64,000 nucleotides of DNA from Rubrivivax sp. (GTDB lineage: Bacteria; Pseudomonadota; Gammaproteobacteria; Burkholderiales; Burkholderiaceae_C), in assembly GCA_022842595.1 (NCBI GenBank), contig JALHPF010000026.1, forward strand, positions 1 through 64,000, in the 5' to 3' direction. The position numbers and the translations under genes were made by a program. The notes under the pieces are model-generated. The model was not told the origin of the DNA. It made no database searches and saw only the letters and a list, made by a program, of their open reading frames with translations. How positions within the stretch are numbered: position 1 is the stretch's first letter; each line of letters opens with the position of its first letter. Shown here piece after piece: positions 15,935-23,285 of the stretch.

Positions 15935-16546
15935 TCAGTCTTCGACCGGGGGCCGCGGCACGTGGCCGCTGACGCTGCCCTCGTCGTCGAAACGCACCTG
16001 GCAAGCCGTGCTGAGCCGGTCGCGCAAGCGCTGGCGCGCACGCAGCAGCCGCGACTTGGCGGCCGGCAGGCTGAGGCCCTGCTGTTCGGCAAACTCGCGC
16101 TGCGTCCGGCCTTCGAGATCGCAGGCGCGCAGGACGGCCGCGTCGTCCGGTGGCAGTTCGGCCAGCACACGCGCCACGCAGCCGGCCAGTGCGTCGACCG
16201 GGGCGATGGCCTCAAGGGTGGGTGCATGGATGTCCGGCGCCACCTCGTCCAGGGGCACGTGAACCTTGCTGACCCGGGCGCGATCGATCACCGCGTTGCG
16301 GGCAACCTGGAACAACCAGGCCCTCGGGTTGTCGAGGCTGCAGAAACCCTCGCCCTGGCGCATGGCCTTGACGAACACGTCCTGCAGCAGGTCTTCGGCG
16401 GCGTGCTGGTCGGGCATCTGGTGGCGCAGGAAGCCCAGCAGCTCCCCCTCATGCGCCTGCCACGCGGCAGCGACGCAGGCGAAGCCGTCTTCGAGGCGGG
16501 TGTGGGCGGGCGTCTGATCCATGGGGCTGTGGCTCGTTGAGAGCAT
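15935..16546 (-). CDS. ECF-type RNA polymerase sigma factor
   Basis: A sigma-70-family protein of about 203 residues. Region 2 is ELLGFLRHQMPDQHAAEDLL-QDVF followed by PRAWLFQVARNAVIDRAR. Region 4 is LPPDDAAVLRACDLEGRTQR with the helix-turn-helix EFAEQQGLSLPAAKSRLLRA. It resembles SigZ/YlaC-like ECF factors. The start could be 16546 (MLSTSHSP) or 16522 (MDQTPAHT); neither has a strong ribosome site. No anti-sigma gene is adjacent. The permease operon starts 157 bases downstream on the same strand and may be a target, which is inference. Confidence 0.88.
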   Translation of the reverse strand: MLSTSHSPMDQTPAHTRLEDGFACVAAAWQAHEGELLGFLRHQMPDQHAAEDLLQDVFVKAMRQGEGFCSLDNPRAWLFQVARNAVIDRARVSKVHVPLDEVAPDIHAPTLEAIAPVDALAGCVARVLAELPPDDAAVLRACDLEGRTQREFAEQQGLSLPAAKSRLLRARQRLRDRLSTACQVRFDDEGSVSGHVPRPPVED

Positions 16547-16753
16547 ATCCCGCGGCCCGCCTTCGGCTGGCGCATCCGATGCCTGCGATCGGAAGCCTTG
16601 CTGGCCCTGGGCCGCCTCAGCGTGGCGGTCAGTGCTTCCAGGCGCCGGCATCAGCGCGGCGATCCCTGCGCGCGGGTGCAGCAGGCCCTGTGCGACAGCG
16701 GCCTGAGGGCGCCACGCCCGCCGCAGCGAACCCCAGGCGGGGTGGGCGGTGCG

Positions 16754-16912
16754 TCAGCAGCGCTCGCTGCCGGGGTTGAGCCGCGACGCCACGATGTGCA
16801 TCAGGCGCGCCGACGCAGGCGCCCGGGCGAAGGCTCGCCAGAGCATCACGGCGAGCAGTGTGGCCACGCTGGCGACCATCGTCGCCAGGGTCAGGATGAC
16901 GGTCTCTTGCAT
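16754..16912 (-). CDS. Small single-pass membrane protein
   Basis: A 52-residue frame starts at ATG 16912 with GGAG seven bases ahead. It encodes ETVILTLATMVASVATLLAV-MLW, one clear transmembrane helix, then a basic tail (RAFARAPASARLMH) ending SERC. It begins 24 bases after the mscL stop codon on the same strand, so it is probably co-transcribed with the channel. No family recognised. Confidence 0.5.
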   Translation of the reverse strand: MQETVILTLATMVASVATLLAVMLWRAFARAPASARLMHIVASRLNPGSERC

Positions 16913-16936
16913 GCTTGTTCTCCGATGCGGCACGGC

Positions 16937-17371
16937 TTACTTGGCGAGCGCGTCGCGGATCTGGCGCAGCAGCAGCACGTCTTCAGGCGTCGCGGGCGCG
17001 ACGGCCGGCGGCGGCGGCGTTTCCTTCTTCATGCGGTTGATCTGGCGCACCATCATGAAGATGATGAAAGCCAGGATCGCGAAGTTCACCGCCACGGTGA
17101 TGAAGTTGCCGTAGGCGAACACCGGCACGCCGGCCTTGGTCAGTGCTTCGAGCGTCTGCGGGCCGGTGTAGCCTGCCGGCACGTCGGCCAGCGCCAGGAA
17201 GTAGTTCGAAAAGTCGAGGCCGCCGAAGATGCGGCCGACGATCGGCATGATGAGGTCCTTGACCAGCGAATCGACGATCTTGCCGAAGGCGGCGCCGATG
17301 ATGACGCCGACCGCCAGGTCGATGACGTTGCCCTTGACGGCAAACTCCTTGAATTCACTGCCGATGCTCAT
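16937..17371 (-). CDS. mscL: Large-conductance mechanosensitive channel MscL
   Basis: A 144-residue protein starting at 17371 ([20 protein letters not shown]). The first helix has the conserved [20 protein letters not shown] pore segment with the Gly pattern that packs the pentamer gate, followed by IMPIVG. The second helix ([20 protein letters not shown]) and the charged C-terminal bundle ([17 protein letters not shown]) complete a full-length MscL. It releases solutes from the cell under osmotic downshock. The long open frame upstream of 17371 is not coding. Confidence 0.96.
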   Translation of the reverse strand: MSIGSEFKEFAVKGNVIDLAVGVIIGAAFGKIVDSLVKDLIMPIVGRIFGGLDFSNYFLALADVPAGYTGPQTLEALTKAGVPVFAYGNFITVAVNFAILAFIIFMMVRQINRMKKETPPPPAVAPATPEDVLLLRQIRDALAK

Positions 17372-17866
17372 GGGGTGCTCCTGGGAAATGGTTTGGTTGT
17401 GTCGTGCGGGCCTGTGCCGCAAGTGGTGCCGCAGCGTAGGGGATGGCTCACGCTTGCACACGTGCCTGCGGTTGGGGGTCGTCCCATACCCCAGTCGGTG
17501 GCGCATCGCGCGGCGCGGGTCCTTCTTTGGCCGGGTGGGCGCGGCGTCGGCTTCCTTCACGCGCGCACCGGCAGGGTGCTGCGCGTGATCTGCCTGCCGC
17601 AGTGCATGGCCGATTTCCATTTCGCCAGCGGCAAACTGTGATCTGAGGGCCGAGGTACGCATCCCTGTCGATGGGCTTGCCGAGCTGATGGGGGCGCCAC
17701 GGGCCGGTCGCCGGCTAAGCGCGCTTTCCGGCGCCGCGCATTCCGCGTGACGCCATGTGGCCAATCGGGCGCTGTGTCGTCCACCGTCGCTGCGCAGCGG
17801 CTTGTCACGGATTCTTCATCTGGACAGCGCAGCATGCCCGCTTCCATTCGTCAAACGAGGACAGTC
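17372..17866. other. Intergenic region between mscL and the phytase-like gene
   Basis: These 495 bases separate divergent genes. I see no gene. A GGGGGT...ACCCC inverted pair lies at about 17476-17494. The region presumably carries both promoters, but I cannot assign -35/-10 boxes with confidence. Confidence 0.5.
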
Positions 17867-19423
17867 ATGCAACGTTCGCTGTTGGCCCTGGCGGCCTGTC
17901 TTGCACTCATCCAGCCGGCCCAGGCACAAACCGTCTTGGGTGGCTCGGTATTCACCGTGCAGGAACTGGTCGGCGTGGGCCGCCTGGCGGCCAATCTGCG
18001 CGATGAGCACGGCGAGACCTTTGGTTCGATCAGCGGCCTGTGGGCCGACGCGGCCAGCTGGACACGCGTCGGCAACACCTACACCGGCAACTTCCTGGCC
18101 GCGCCCGATCGTGGCTACAACATCGCCGGCACCATCGACTACGTGCCGCGTCTGAACACCTTGCAGATGAGTTTCACGCCCGCCGCGGCCGCAGCCAGCG
18201 GCCTGCCCCAGAACCAGATCGCCCTGACGCTGGCAGGTTCGACGCGCCTCTACGAGACGCTGGCGGGCGGTGGCACGCAGTTCTTCACCGGCCTCGACCC
18301 GGTTCCGGGTGGCGTGGCCACCGGCGGTGCCCGCCCGGCATTGGGCGGCCTGCCTGAACTGCCCCAGGCCTTCAACGGCCGGCTGGCGCTGGACGCCGAG
18401 GGTGTGGTGGTGCTGGCCGATGGCTCGCGCCTGGTCAGCGACGAGTACGGCCCGTCGATCTATCGTTTCGCCGCGGACGGGCGTTTCATCGGCGCGCTGG
18501 AAGTCGCACCGTCGGTGCGGCCGCTGCGTAACGGCGTGACCGACTACAGCAGCAACAACCCCGGCGCCGGTCAGCCGAGCCCGCTTCCCGCCAACCCCAG
18601 CGCCGGCCGTGCCAACAACCAGGGCTTCGAAGGCCTGACGGTTTCTCCTGACGGCCGGACGCTGTTCGTCGGGCTGCAAAGCGCCGCGCGGCAGGACATG
18701 AATCTGGCCAGCGCGGCTGCAACGCGGGACCATACGCGCGTCTTCACCTACGACATCGGCAACCCCGGCGACATCCGCCTGACCGGCGAATACGTGGTGC
18801 AGCTGCCCAAGTTCGTGCAGAACGGGGCCACCCTGGTGGCGGCGCAAAGCGAGCTGCTGGCGCTGTCGTCGACCCAGCTGCTGATGCTGCCGCGCGACAG
18901 CAACGGCCGCCTGGTGGGGACCCAGACCTCGCTCTTGCGCCAGGTCCAGGTGGTCGACCTCGAAAGCGCCACCAACGTCCTGGGCGCCGCCTATGAATCG
19001 CAGGTCGCACCGGGCGGCGTGCTCAACCCGGCCATCCAGCCGGCGGCCAGGACGCTGCTGCTGGACATCAACAACCGCAGCCAGCTCAACCGCTTCGGCC
19101 TGACCAACGGCTTGCAGGACAACTTCGAGAACCTGTCGGAAAAATGGGAAGGCCTGGCCCTGCTGCCGGCGCTGGACCCGGACCGGCCTGACGACTGGTT
19201 CCTGTTCATCGCGAACGACAACGACTTCGCCACGACCGCTGGCTTCCAGGCAGGTGCCGCTTACAACGACGGCAAGGACCTGGACACGATGTTCCTGGCC
19301 TACCGGGTCACCATCAGCGCCGTGCCGGAACCCGGCAGTGCCGGCTTGATCGCGTTGGGCGGCGCCGTGCTGCTGGGCGTGGCCCGGCGGCGAAGGGTCA
19401 TGGCGATGCGCAGCGCCGCTTGA
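17867..19423 (+). CDS. Phytase-like esterase-family protein with PEP-CTERM anchor
   Basis: A 518-residue secreted protein. The start at 17867 has GAGG ahead and a clear signal peptide (SLLALAACLALIQPAQAQ). Motifs APDRGYNIAG, LADGSRLVSDEYGPSIYRF, NNQGFEGLTVSPDGRTLFVG and EKWEGLALLP are those of the PF13449 phytase-like/esterase-like propeller family, whose acidic loops bind calcium. The C-terminus VPEPGSAGLIALGG plus hydrophobic stretch and RRRR is a PEP-CTERM sorting signal, recognised by exosortase, so the protein is processed at the cell envelope. The gene stands alone, convergent with the HupE operon. Confidence 0.85.
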   Translation: MQRSLLALAACLALIQPAQAQTVLGGSVFTVQELVGVGRLAANLRDEHGETFGSISGLWADAASWTRVGNTYTGNFLAAPDRGYNIAGTIDYVPRLNTLQMSFTPAAAAASGLPQNQIALTLAGSTRLYETLAGGGTQFFTGLDPVPGGVATGGARPALGGLPELPQAFNGRLALDAEGVVVLADGSRLVSDEYGPSIYRFAADGRFIGALEVAPSVRPLRNGVTDYSSNNPGAGQPSPLPANPSAGRANNQGFEGLTVSPDGRTLFVGLQSAARQDMNLASAAATRDHTRVFTYDIGNPGDIRLTGEYVVQLPKFVQNGATLVAAQSELLALSSTQLLMLPRDSNGRLVGTQTSLLRQVQVVDLESATNVLGAAYESQVAPGGVLNPAIQPAARTLLLDINNRSQLNRFGLTNGLQDNFENLSEKWEGLALLPALDPDRPDDWFLFIANDNDFATTAGFQAGAAYNDGKDLDTMFLAYRVTISAVPEPGSAGLIALGGAVLLGVARRRRVMAMRSAA

Positions 19424-19574
19424 ATCGGGGCGAGCAAGCCGCCGCCAGGCATATCAGCGTGGTCGAAGGCTCAGGCACGGGTGTGACGGCCAGGAAATCT
19501 GCTGGCGCGCCCCAGCCATCACGCGCTACACGCCGGTCATCATCACCAGCGCGTCATCGCCATCCCAGGCCAGA

Positions 19575-20210
19575 CTAACGCGGCAAAGTTGTGGCAGACG
19601 AAGGCTGGTTCTTGGAAACAGCCGGCAACGGCCCCGCCCACTGCAGGCCCAGCACCAGCAGGGCACTCGCGGCCAGCCACGAGGCCACCACGCGTGTGGC
19701 TATCCGCTGCCATGCCCGGTGGCTCAGTTCGGCAATGGCCGCCACACCCAGCGCCAGGAAAGCCGCGCCCAGCCAGGTGCCGGCAATCACCACCCAGCGG
19801 CCCGCGCCGACGGCCATGTCAGCCAGCCCCAGGCCCGCAGCCATGCCGCTGCAGCCGGCCAGCAGCAGCAGGGCCAGATGGGGCGGCGGCCAGGCGGCCA
19901 GGGCGCAGCCCGCCGACAGCAGGCCCAGCAGCAGCAATGCCGTGTCAGCGTTCAGGCCAGGCCATTGCGAACCGGCCACCAGGCCCAGCGCCAGCATCGC
20001 GACAAAGGCCAGCACCGGCCCGCGGCTGCGCACCAGGCTGCGCTGGCCGATGAGCAGGCCCAGTGCCACGAGCGCGATCAACGCGGCCGGTGCCAGCACC
20101 GGGTGCAGCATGCCGTTGTAGAAACGGCCCAGGCCCGGCACGGGGCTGTGCGCCCAGGCCAGGGCCGGGCTGGCCAGCAGCAGGCCCAGCGCCCAGGCGC
20201 GGCGTTTCAA
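19575..20210 (-). CDS. HupE/UreJ-like membrane protein, divergent
   Basis: A 211-residue protein with a signal-like first helix (LGLLLASPALAWAHSPVPG) and about six more hydrophobic helices. HSPVPGLGRFYNGMLHPVLAP corresponds to the His-containing entry segment of HupE/UreJ proteins (compare GFLHPFTGWDH in the next gene), but the metal-binding Asp-His is reduced. It overlaps the next gene by four bases (ATGA), so the two are translationally coupled. HupE-type proteins take up nickel or cobalt; this one may be an auxiliary subunit. Confidence 0.65.
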   Translation of the reverse strand: MKRRAWALGLLLASPALAWAHSPVPGLGRFYNGMLHPVLAPAALIALVALGLLIGQRSLVRSRGPVLAFVAMLALGLVAGSQWPGLNADTALLLLGLLSAGCALAAWPPPHLALLLLAGCSGMAAGLGLADMAVGAGRWVVIAGTWLGAAFLALGVAAIAELSHRAWQRIATRVVASWLAASALLVLGLQWAGPLPAVSKNQPSSATTLPR

Positions 20211-20815
20211 GACGCCGCGGCCAGCAGGAAGCTGAGCCCGGCCAGGCCGATCAGGCCGCCGCCGGCTCGCACCGCCCAGCGCCCGGCAGGCCAGCGCGCC
20301 AGCGCGCCAAAGGCAATGCCACCGGCGTGCATCAGCCCGGTGGCCAGCACGAAGCCCAGGCTGTAGAGCAGCGGATCAGCGGCACCCGGCAATTCGGCAC
20401 CATGGGCATGGCCGTGGAAGATGGCAAATGCGCCTACCAGCACAGCCGCCACCCACAGCGGCGGGCGCGCTGCCGCGGCCACCATCACGCCCAGCACCAC
20501 CGCCGACAGCGCGATGCCGATCTCGATGCCCGGCACGGGCACCCCCACCATGCCGAGGAAGCCGCCGAAGGCCATCACCAGCGGGAACACGATCGGCAGC
20601 ACCCAGATGGCCGGCCGGCCCAGGAAGGCACCCCACAGGCCCACGGCCACCATCGCGGCCACATGGTCCCAGCCGGTGAACGGGTGCAGGAAGCCGGTCA
20701 TGAAGCTGCCGCCGCCCAGCGGGGCGCTGTCGCCGTGGTCGCCATGGGCCCAGGCCGGGGCGGTGGCCAGGGCCCACAAGGCTGCAGCCAGCAGCCAATC
20801 CTTGGTTCGTTTCAT
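20207..20815 (-). CDS. HupE/UreJ family nickel/cobalt transporter
   Basis: A 202-residue protein. The start at 20815 gives a cleavable signal (WLLAAALWALATAPAWA) followed by HGDHGDSAP. The family motif GFLHPFTGWDHVAAMVAVGLW (HPxxGxDH) and a second His cluster FAIFHGHAHGAELP in the later helix are present, both typical of HupE/UreJ nickel or cobalt permeases. Six membrane helices are predicted. It is the middle of a PPIase-HupE2-HupE-HupE-like operon on the minus strand. Confidence 0.88.
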   Translation of the reverse strand: MKRTKDWLLAAALWALATAPAWAHGDHGDSAPLGGGSFMTGFLHPFTGWDHVAAMVAVGLWGAFLGRPAIWVLPIVFPLVMAFGGFLGMVGVPVPGIEIGIALSAVVLGVMVAAAARPPLWVAAVLVGAFAIFHGHAHGAELPGAADPLLYSLGFVLATGLMHAGGIAFGALARWPAGRWAVRAGGGLIGLAGLSFLLAAAS

Positions 20816-20843
20816 GATCGTCGTTCGTTTCGGATGGATAAAT

Positions 20844-21818
20844 TCACCGGGCCAACAGGCCCAGCAGGCCGGCCACGCGCAGCCAGGTCCAGTACGCCGC
20901 CACCGCGCCCATGGCATACAGCGCCAGGGTGCGTGCCTGGTCCAGGCGCGGCAGTTTGGCCAGCACGCGCCACAGCACCCACGCGGCGAAGACCATCAGC
21001 AACTGGCCGATTTCCACACCCAGGTTGAATGTCAGCAGCGCCAGGAGCACATGCTGCTCGGGCAGGCCGATGTCCTTGATGGCCCCGGCGAAGCCCAGGC
21101 CGTGGATCAGGCCGAAGCCGAAAGCCACCAGCGCCGGCCAGCGCCGTGCCAGCGTTTCGCGGCGGTGCAGTGCCTCGGCGGCCACCAGCAGGATGGACAG
21201 CGCGATCACCGCTTCCACGGGCGGCGAGCGCAGTGCCAGCCAGCCCATGGCGCTGAGCCCCAGCGTCAGGCTGTGGGCGACGGTGAAGGCGGTGATGGTC
21301 CACACCAGCCGGCGATTGAAGCCCACCAGGAAGAGCAGCGCCACGACGAACAGCAGGTGGTCCAGCCCGGTGAGGATGTGGTCGATGCCCAGCGTGGTGT
21401 AGGACCAGGCGATTTCACCCATGCCGCGCTCATCGTCGGCCGACCCGAACAGGCGTACCCGCGGCTGTCCGACGGACAAGGTGTGGGTGCTGGCCTGGCC
21501 GTCCAGCCAGCGAATCTTCACGATGACGGCAGAAAACTTGCCGCCGACACCTTTGATCGCCAACTGGCCGCTCAGTCCTTGCGGACCACATCGCACCAGC
21601 ACCCCCTCGGACTGGCACTGCGCGGGCCACTGCGGCGTCAGGCTCTCAGCGGGCTGCGACTTTTCTCCGGCGCCCCAGCTCACCACGAATTCGCCCCGCG
21701 AGGCCTCGCGCAGGTTCAGCTCGGCCATACTCAGTTCGTGCGCCGTCGCGCCCATTCCCGCCAGGGCCAGCCACAAGGCGAACAGCAGTCGCAGCGGCAG
21801 CCACGCGGTTCGGGTCAT
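20844..21818 (-). CDS. HupE/UreJ-2 family membrane protein with periplasmic N-domain
   Basis: A 324-residue protein with a signal peptide (LRLLFALWLALAGMGATAHE) and about 100 periplasmic residues with strand-rich sequence. The C-terminal membrane domain begins WSYTTLGIDHILTGLDHLLF, the GxDHxxxGxDH signature of the HupE/UreJ-2 (PF13795) family. Further motifs are FTVAHSLTLGLSAM and GLIHGLGFAGAI. It is probably a metal transporter. Its first four bases overlap the stop of the upstream parvulin gene, indicating coupled expression. Confidence 0.88.
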   Translation of the reverse strand: MTRTAWLPLRLLFALWLALAGMGATAHELSMAELNLREASRGEFVVSWGAGEKSQPAESLTPQWPAQCQSEGVLVRCGPQGLSGQLAIKGVGGKFSAVIVKIRWLDGQASTHTLSVGQPRVRLFGSADDERGMGEIAWSYTTLGIDHILTGLDHLLFVVALLFLVGFNRRLVWTITAFTVAHSLTLGLSAMGWLALRSPPVEAVIALSILLVAAEALHRRETLARRWPALVAFGFGLIHGLGFAGAIKDIGLPEQHVLLALLTFNLGVEIGQLLMVFAAWVLWRVLAKLPRLDQARTLALYAMGAVAAYWTWLRVAGLLGLLAR

Positions 21819-22693
21819 GGCTGGCCCCCGGTGGCATAGCGGATCTCGTACTTCTTGGCCATCTCGCGCACGGCTGCCGTGCGCTCGGCCGCCATGGCAG
21901 CGTCGGTCCAGTCCTGTTGCACCACGCCGCGCAACGCTTCGAATGACGCGGGCTTGCCGGGGGTCACGGCGTCCAGGCGCATGGCGCGCCAGCCCTCGCG
22001 GGTCTTGAGCGCACGCCACTCTCCTGGCGGCAAGTCTTCGAGCACCTTGGCGAATTCGTCGCCATAGCTCTGCACGATGTTGGCATGGGGCCGGCCCTTG
22101 AACACGCGCAGGCCGGCCTTGGCGTCGCCCGAGTTGCTGCCGTTCAATTCGGCGACGAAGCTGCGTACCGCAGTCTCGGTGTTTTCGCCTGTCAGCACCG
22201 CTTCCTGAAAGTCGTAGCGGGTGGGTTCGTCGTATTTCTCGCGGCGTGACTCGAACCAGTCGCGCAGCGTCTTCTCGTTGAATTCTGGCAGCCGCACCGT
22301 CGTTTCGACGACGTTCAGTGCCTTGAAGATCACGCGTTCGCGGATGGCCGAGTCGCCCTGGTCGACGCCCAAAGCCATGCCTTCACGGTAGAGAACCTCG
22401 TTGTCCAGCCACACCTGGCGCAAGGCGGCCAGCTGCTCGGCCGTGGGCTCCTGCCCGCGTGCGGCCTTGAACGCCTCACGTGCTTCCTGGTCGACTTCCG
22501 CGCCCACCACGATGGTGTTGGCCTGGTCGGTGGACGCGTTGAGGACGTGGTCGGCCGCAAACAGCAGGGCCCCCAGCACGGCGAAGTGCAGCAGCGGTTC
22601 ACGCAGCCAGGCGTTCCGGCGCGGGCTGGTGGACGGTGCAGCGGGCGTCTTCTTTGGGATGGGCTGTACGGTGGTCGGGAAAGGAGTGGACAT
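21815..22693 (-). CDS. Membrane-anchored parvulin-type peptidyl-prolyl isomerase
   Basis: A 292-residue protein with a cytoplasmic Pro/Thr-rich leader, one membrane anchor (EPLLHFAVLGALLFAADHVL), a SurA/PpiD-like helical segment (EAREAFKAARGQEPTAEQLA, VLYREGMALGVDQGDSAIRE) and a short, degenerate PPIC-like region (FKGRPHANIVQSYGDEFAKV, LPPGEWRALKTREGWRAMRL). Such proteins are regularly linked to HupE/UreJ-2 genes in betaproteobacteria. It faces the periplasm and may assist folding of the HupE periplasmic domain. It overlaps that gene by four bases. Confidence 0.8.
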   Translation of the reverse strand: MSTPFPTTVQPIPKKTPAAPSTSPRRNAWLREPLLHFAVLGALLFAADHVLNASTDQANTIVVGAEVDQEAREAFKAARGQEPTAEQLAALRQVWLDNEVLYREGMALGVDQGDSAIRERVIFKALNVVETTVRLPEFNEKTLRDWFESRREKYDEPTRYDFQEAVLTGENTETAVRSFVAELNGSNSGDAKAGLRVFKGRPHANIVQSYGDEFAKVLEDLPPGEWRALKTREGWRAMRLDAVTPGKPASFEALRGVVQQDWTDAAMAAERTAAVREMAKKYEIRYATGGQP

Positions 22694-22729
22694 GGGGAGC
22701 AGGCAGGAACGGTCGGCAGGAGGAAGCGT

Positions 22730-23185
22730 TCAGAGGAACCGCTTGAAATCGACGCTGAGTTCGGCGCGCAGGCTGCCGCCGGTTTCGAACAGCAGGCGCA
22801 TCGGGTAGACGCGGCCCACGTCCAGCGGCATGCGCAGGCCGGTCAGACGCAGGAAGGTGCCGTTTTCGGACAGCTCGGACTCGACACCCCTGGGGATGAA
22901 GAAGTCCACACCCGCCTTGGCGCCGTCGACACCGGCCTGCACCGTCTCGACACCCGATGCGATCATGGTTTCGACGCCGATCAGCCGGTCGTCCCTTTCG
23001 ACCTGGTCGAATCGCATCGCGACGATCGCGGTTTCGTCGTGGTCGGCCGACGCCCGGGTCCAGGGGTGCGTGACGCGCAGGTTGCTGGAAAAGAACTCGC
23101 AGGCCCGGGCTGGCGTGCCGGCCCAGGTCAGCCCGCCTGCCAGTGCGGCTTGCAGGCAGAGTCGTCGACGGGTGAAGCTGTTCAT
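22730..23185 (-). CDS. PCu(A)C-fold protein lacking the copper ligands
   Basis: A 151-residue exported protein with a Tat-like leader (FTRRRLCLQAALAGG). HPWTRAS, then ESELSENGTFLRLTGLRMPL and VYPMRLLFETGGSLRAELSV match the PF04314 periplasmic copper chaperone fold. In true PCu(A)C proteins the strand before the GLxxPL turn carries HxM copper ligands; here it reads NGTFLRLTGL, with neither His nor Met. It may have another partner. It lies 36 bases upstream of the parvulin and is probably the first gene of the HupE operon. Confidence 0.72.
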   Translation of the reverse strand: MNSFTRRRLCLQAALAGGLTWAGTPARACEFFSSNLRVTHPWTRASADHDETAIVAMRFDQVERDDRLIGVETMIASGVETVQAGVDGAKAGVDFFIPRGVESELSENGTFLRLTGLRMPLDVGRVYPMRLLFETGGSLRAELSVDFKRFL

Positions 23186-23233
23186 GGAGTGGCCTTGAAA
23201 GAAGGGGGGAGGGTTGTTGCGGCGCCATCATGC

Positions 23234-23263
23234 GAAAAAGCGCCGCGCAGGGCGCGCGGCGCT
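23234..23263 (-). terminator. Intrinsic terminator of the PHP gene
   Basis: On the minus strand an 11- to 12-bp GC stem (AAGCGCCGCGC / GCGCGGCGCTT) closes a short loop and runs into TTTTTCGC. It lies about 25 bases past the stop codon of the PHP-domain gene and separates it from the HupE operon. Confidence 0.8.
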
Positions 23264-23285
23264 TGAAGGCATGAAGCCCTCGGGC

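Noticed and set aside
17476-17494. Copy of the ACCCC/GGGGT operator found at 25.6 kb
   Set aside because: The half-sites are in the opposite order (GGGGGT first, ACCCC second) with different spacing, so I do not treat it as the same motif.
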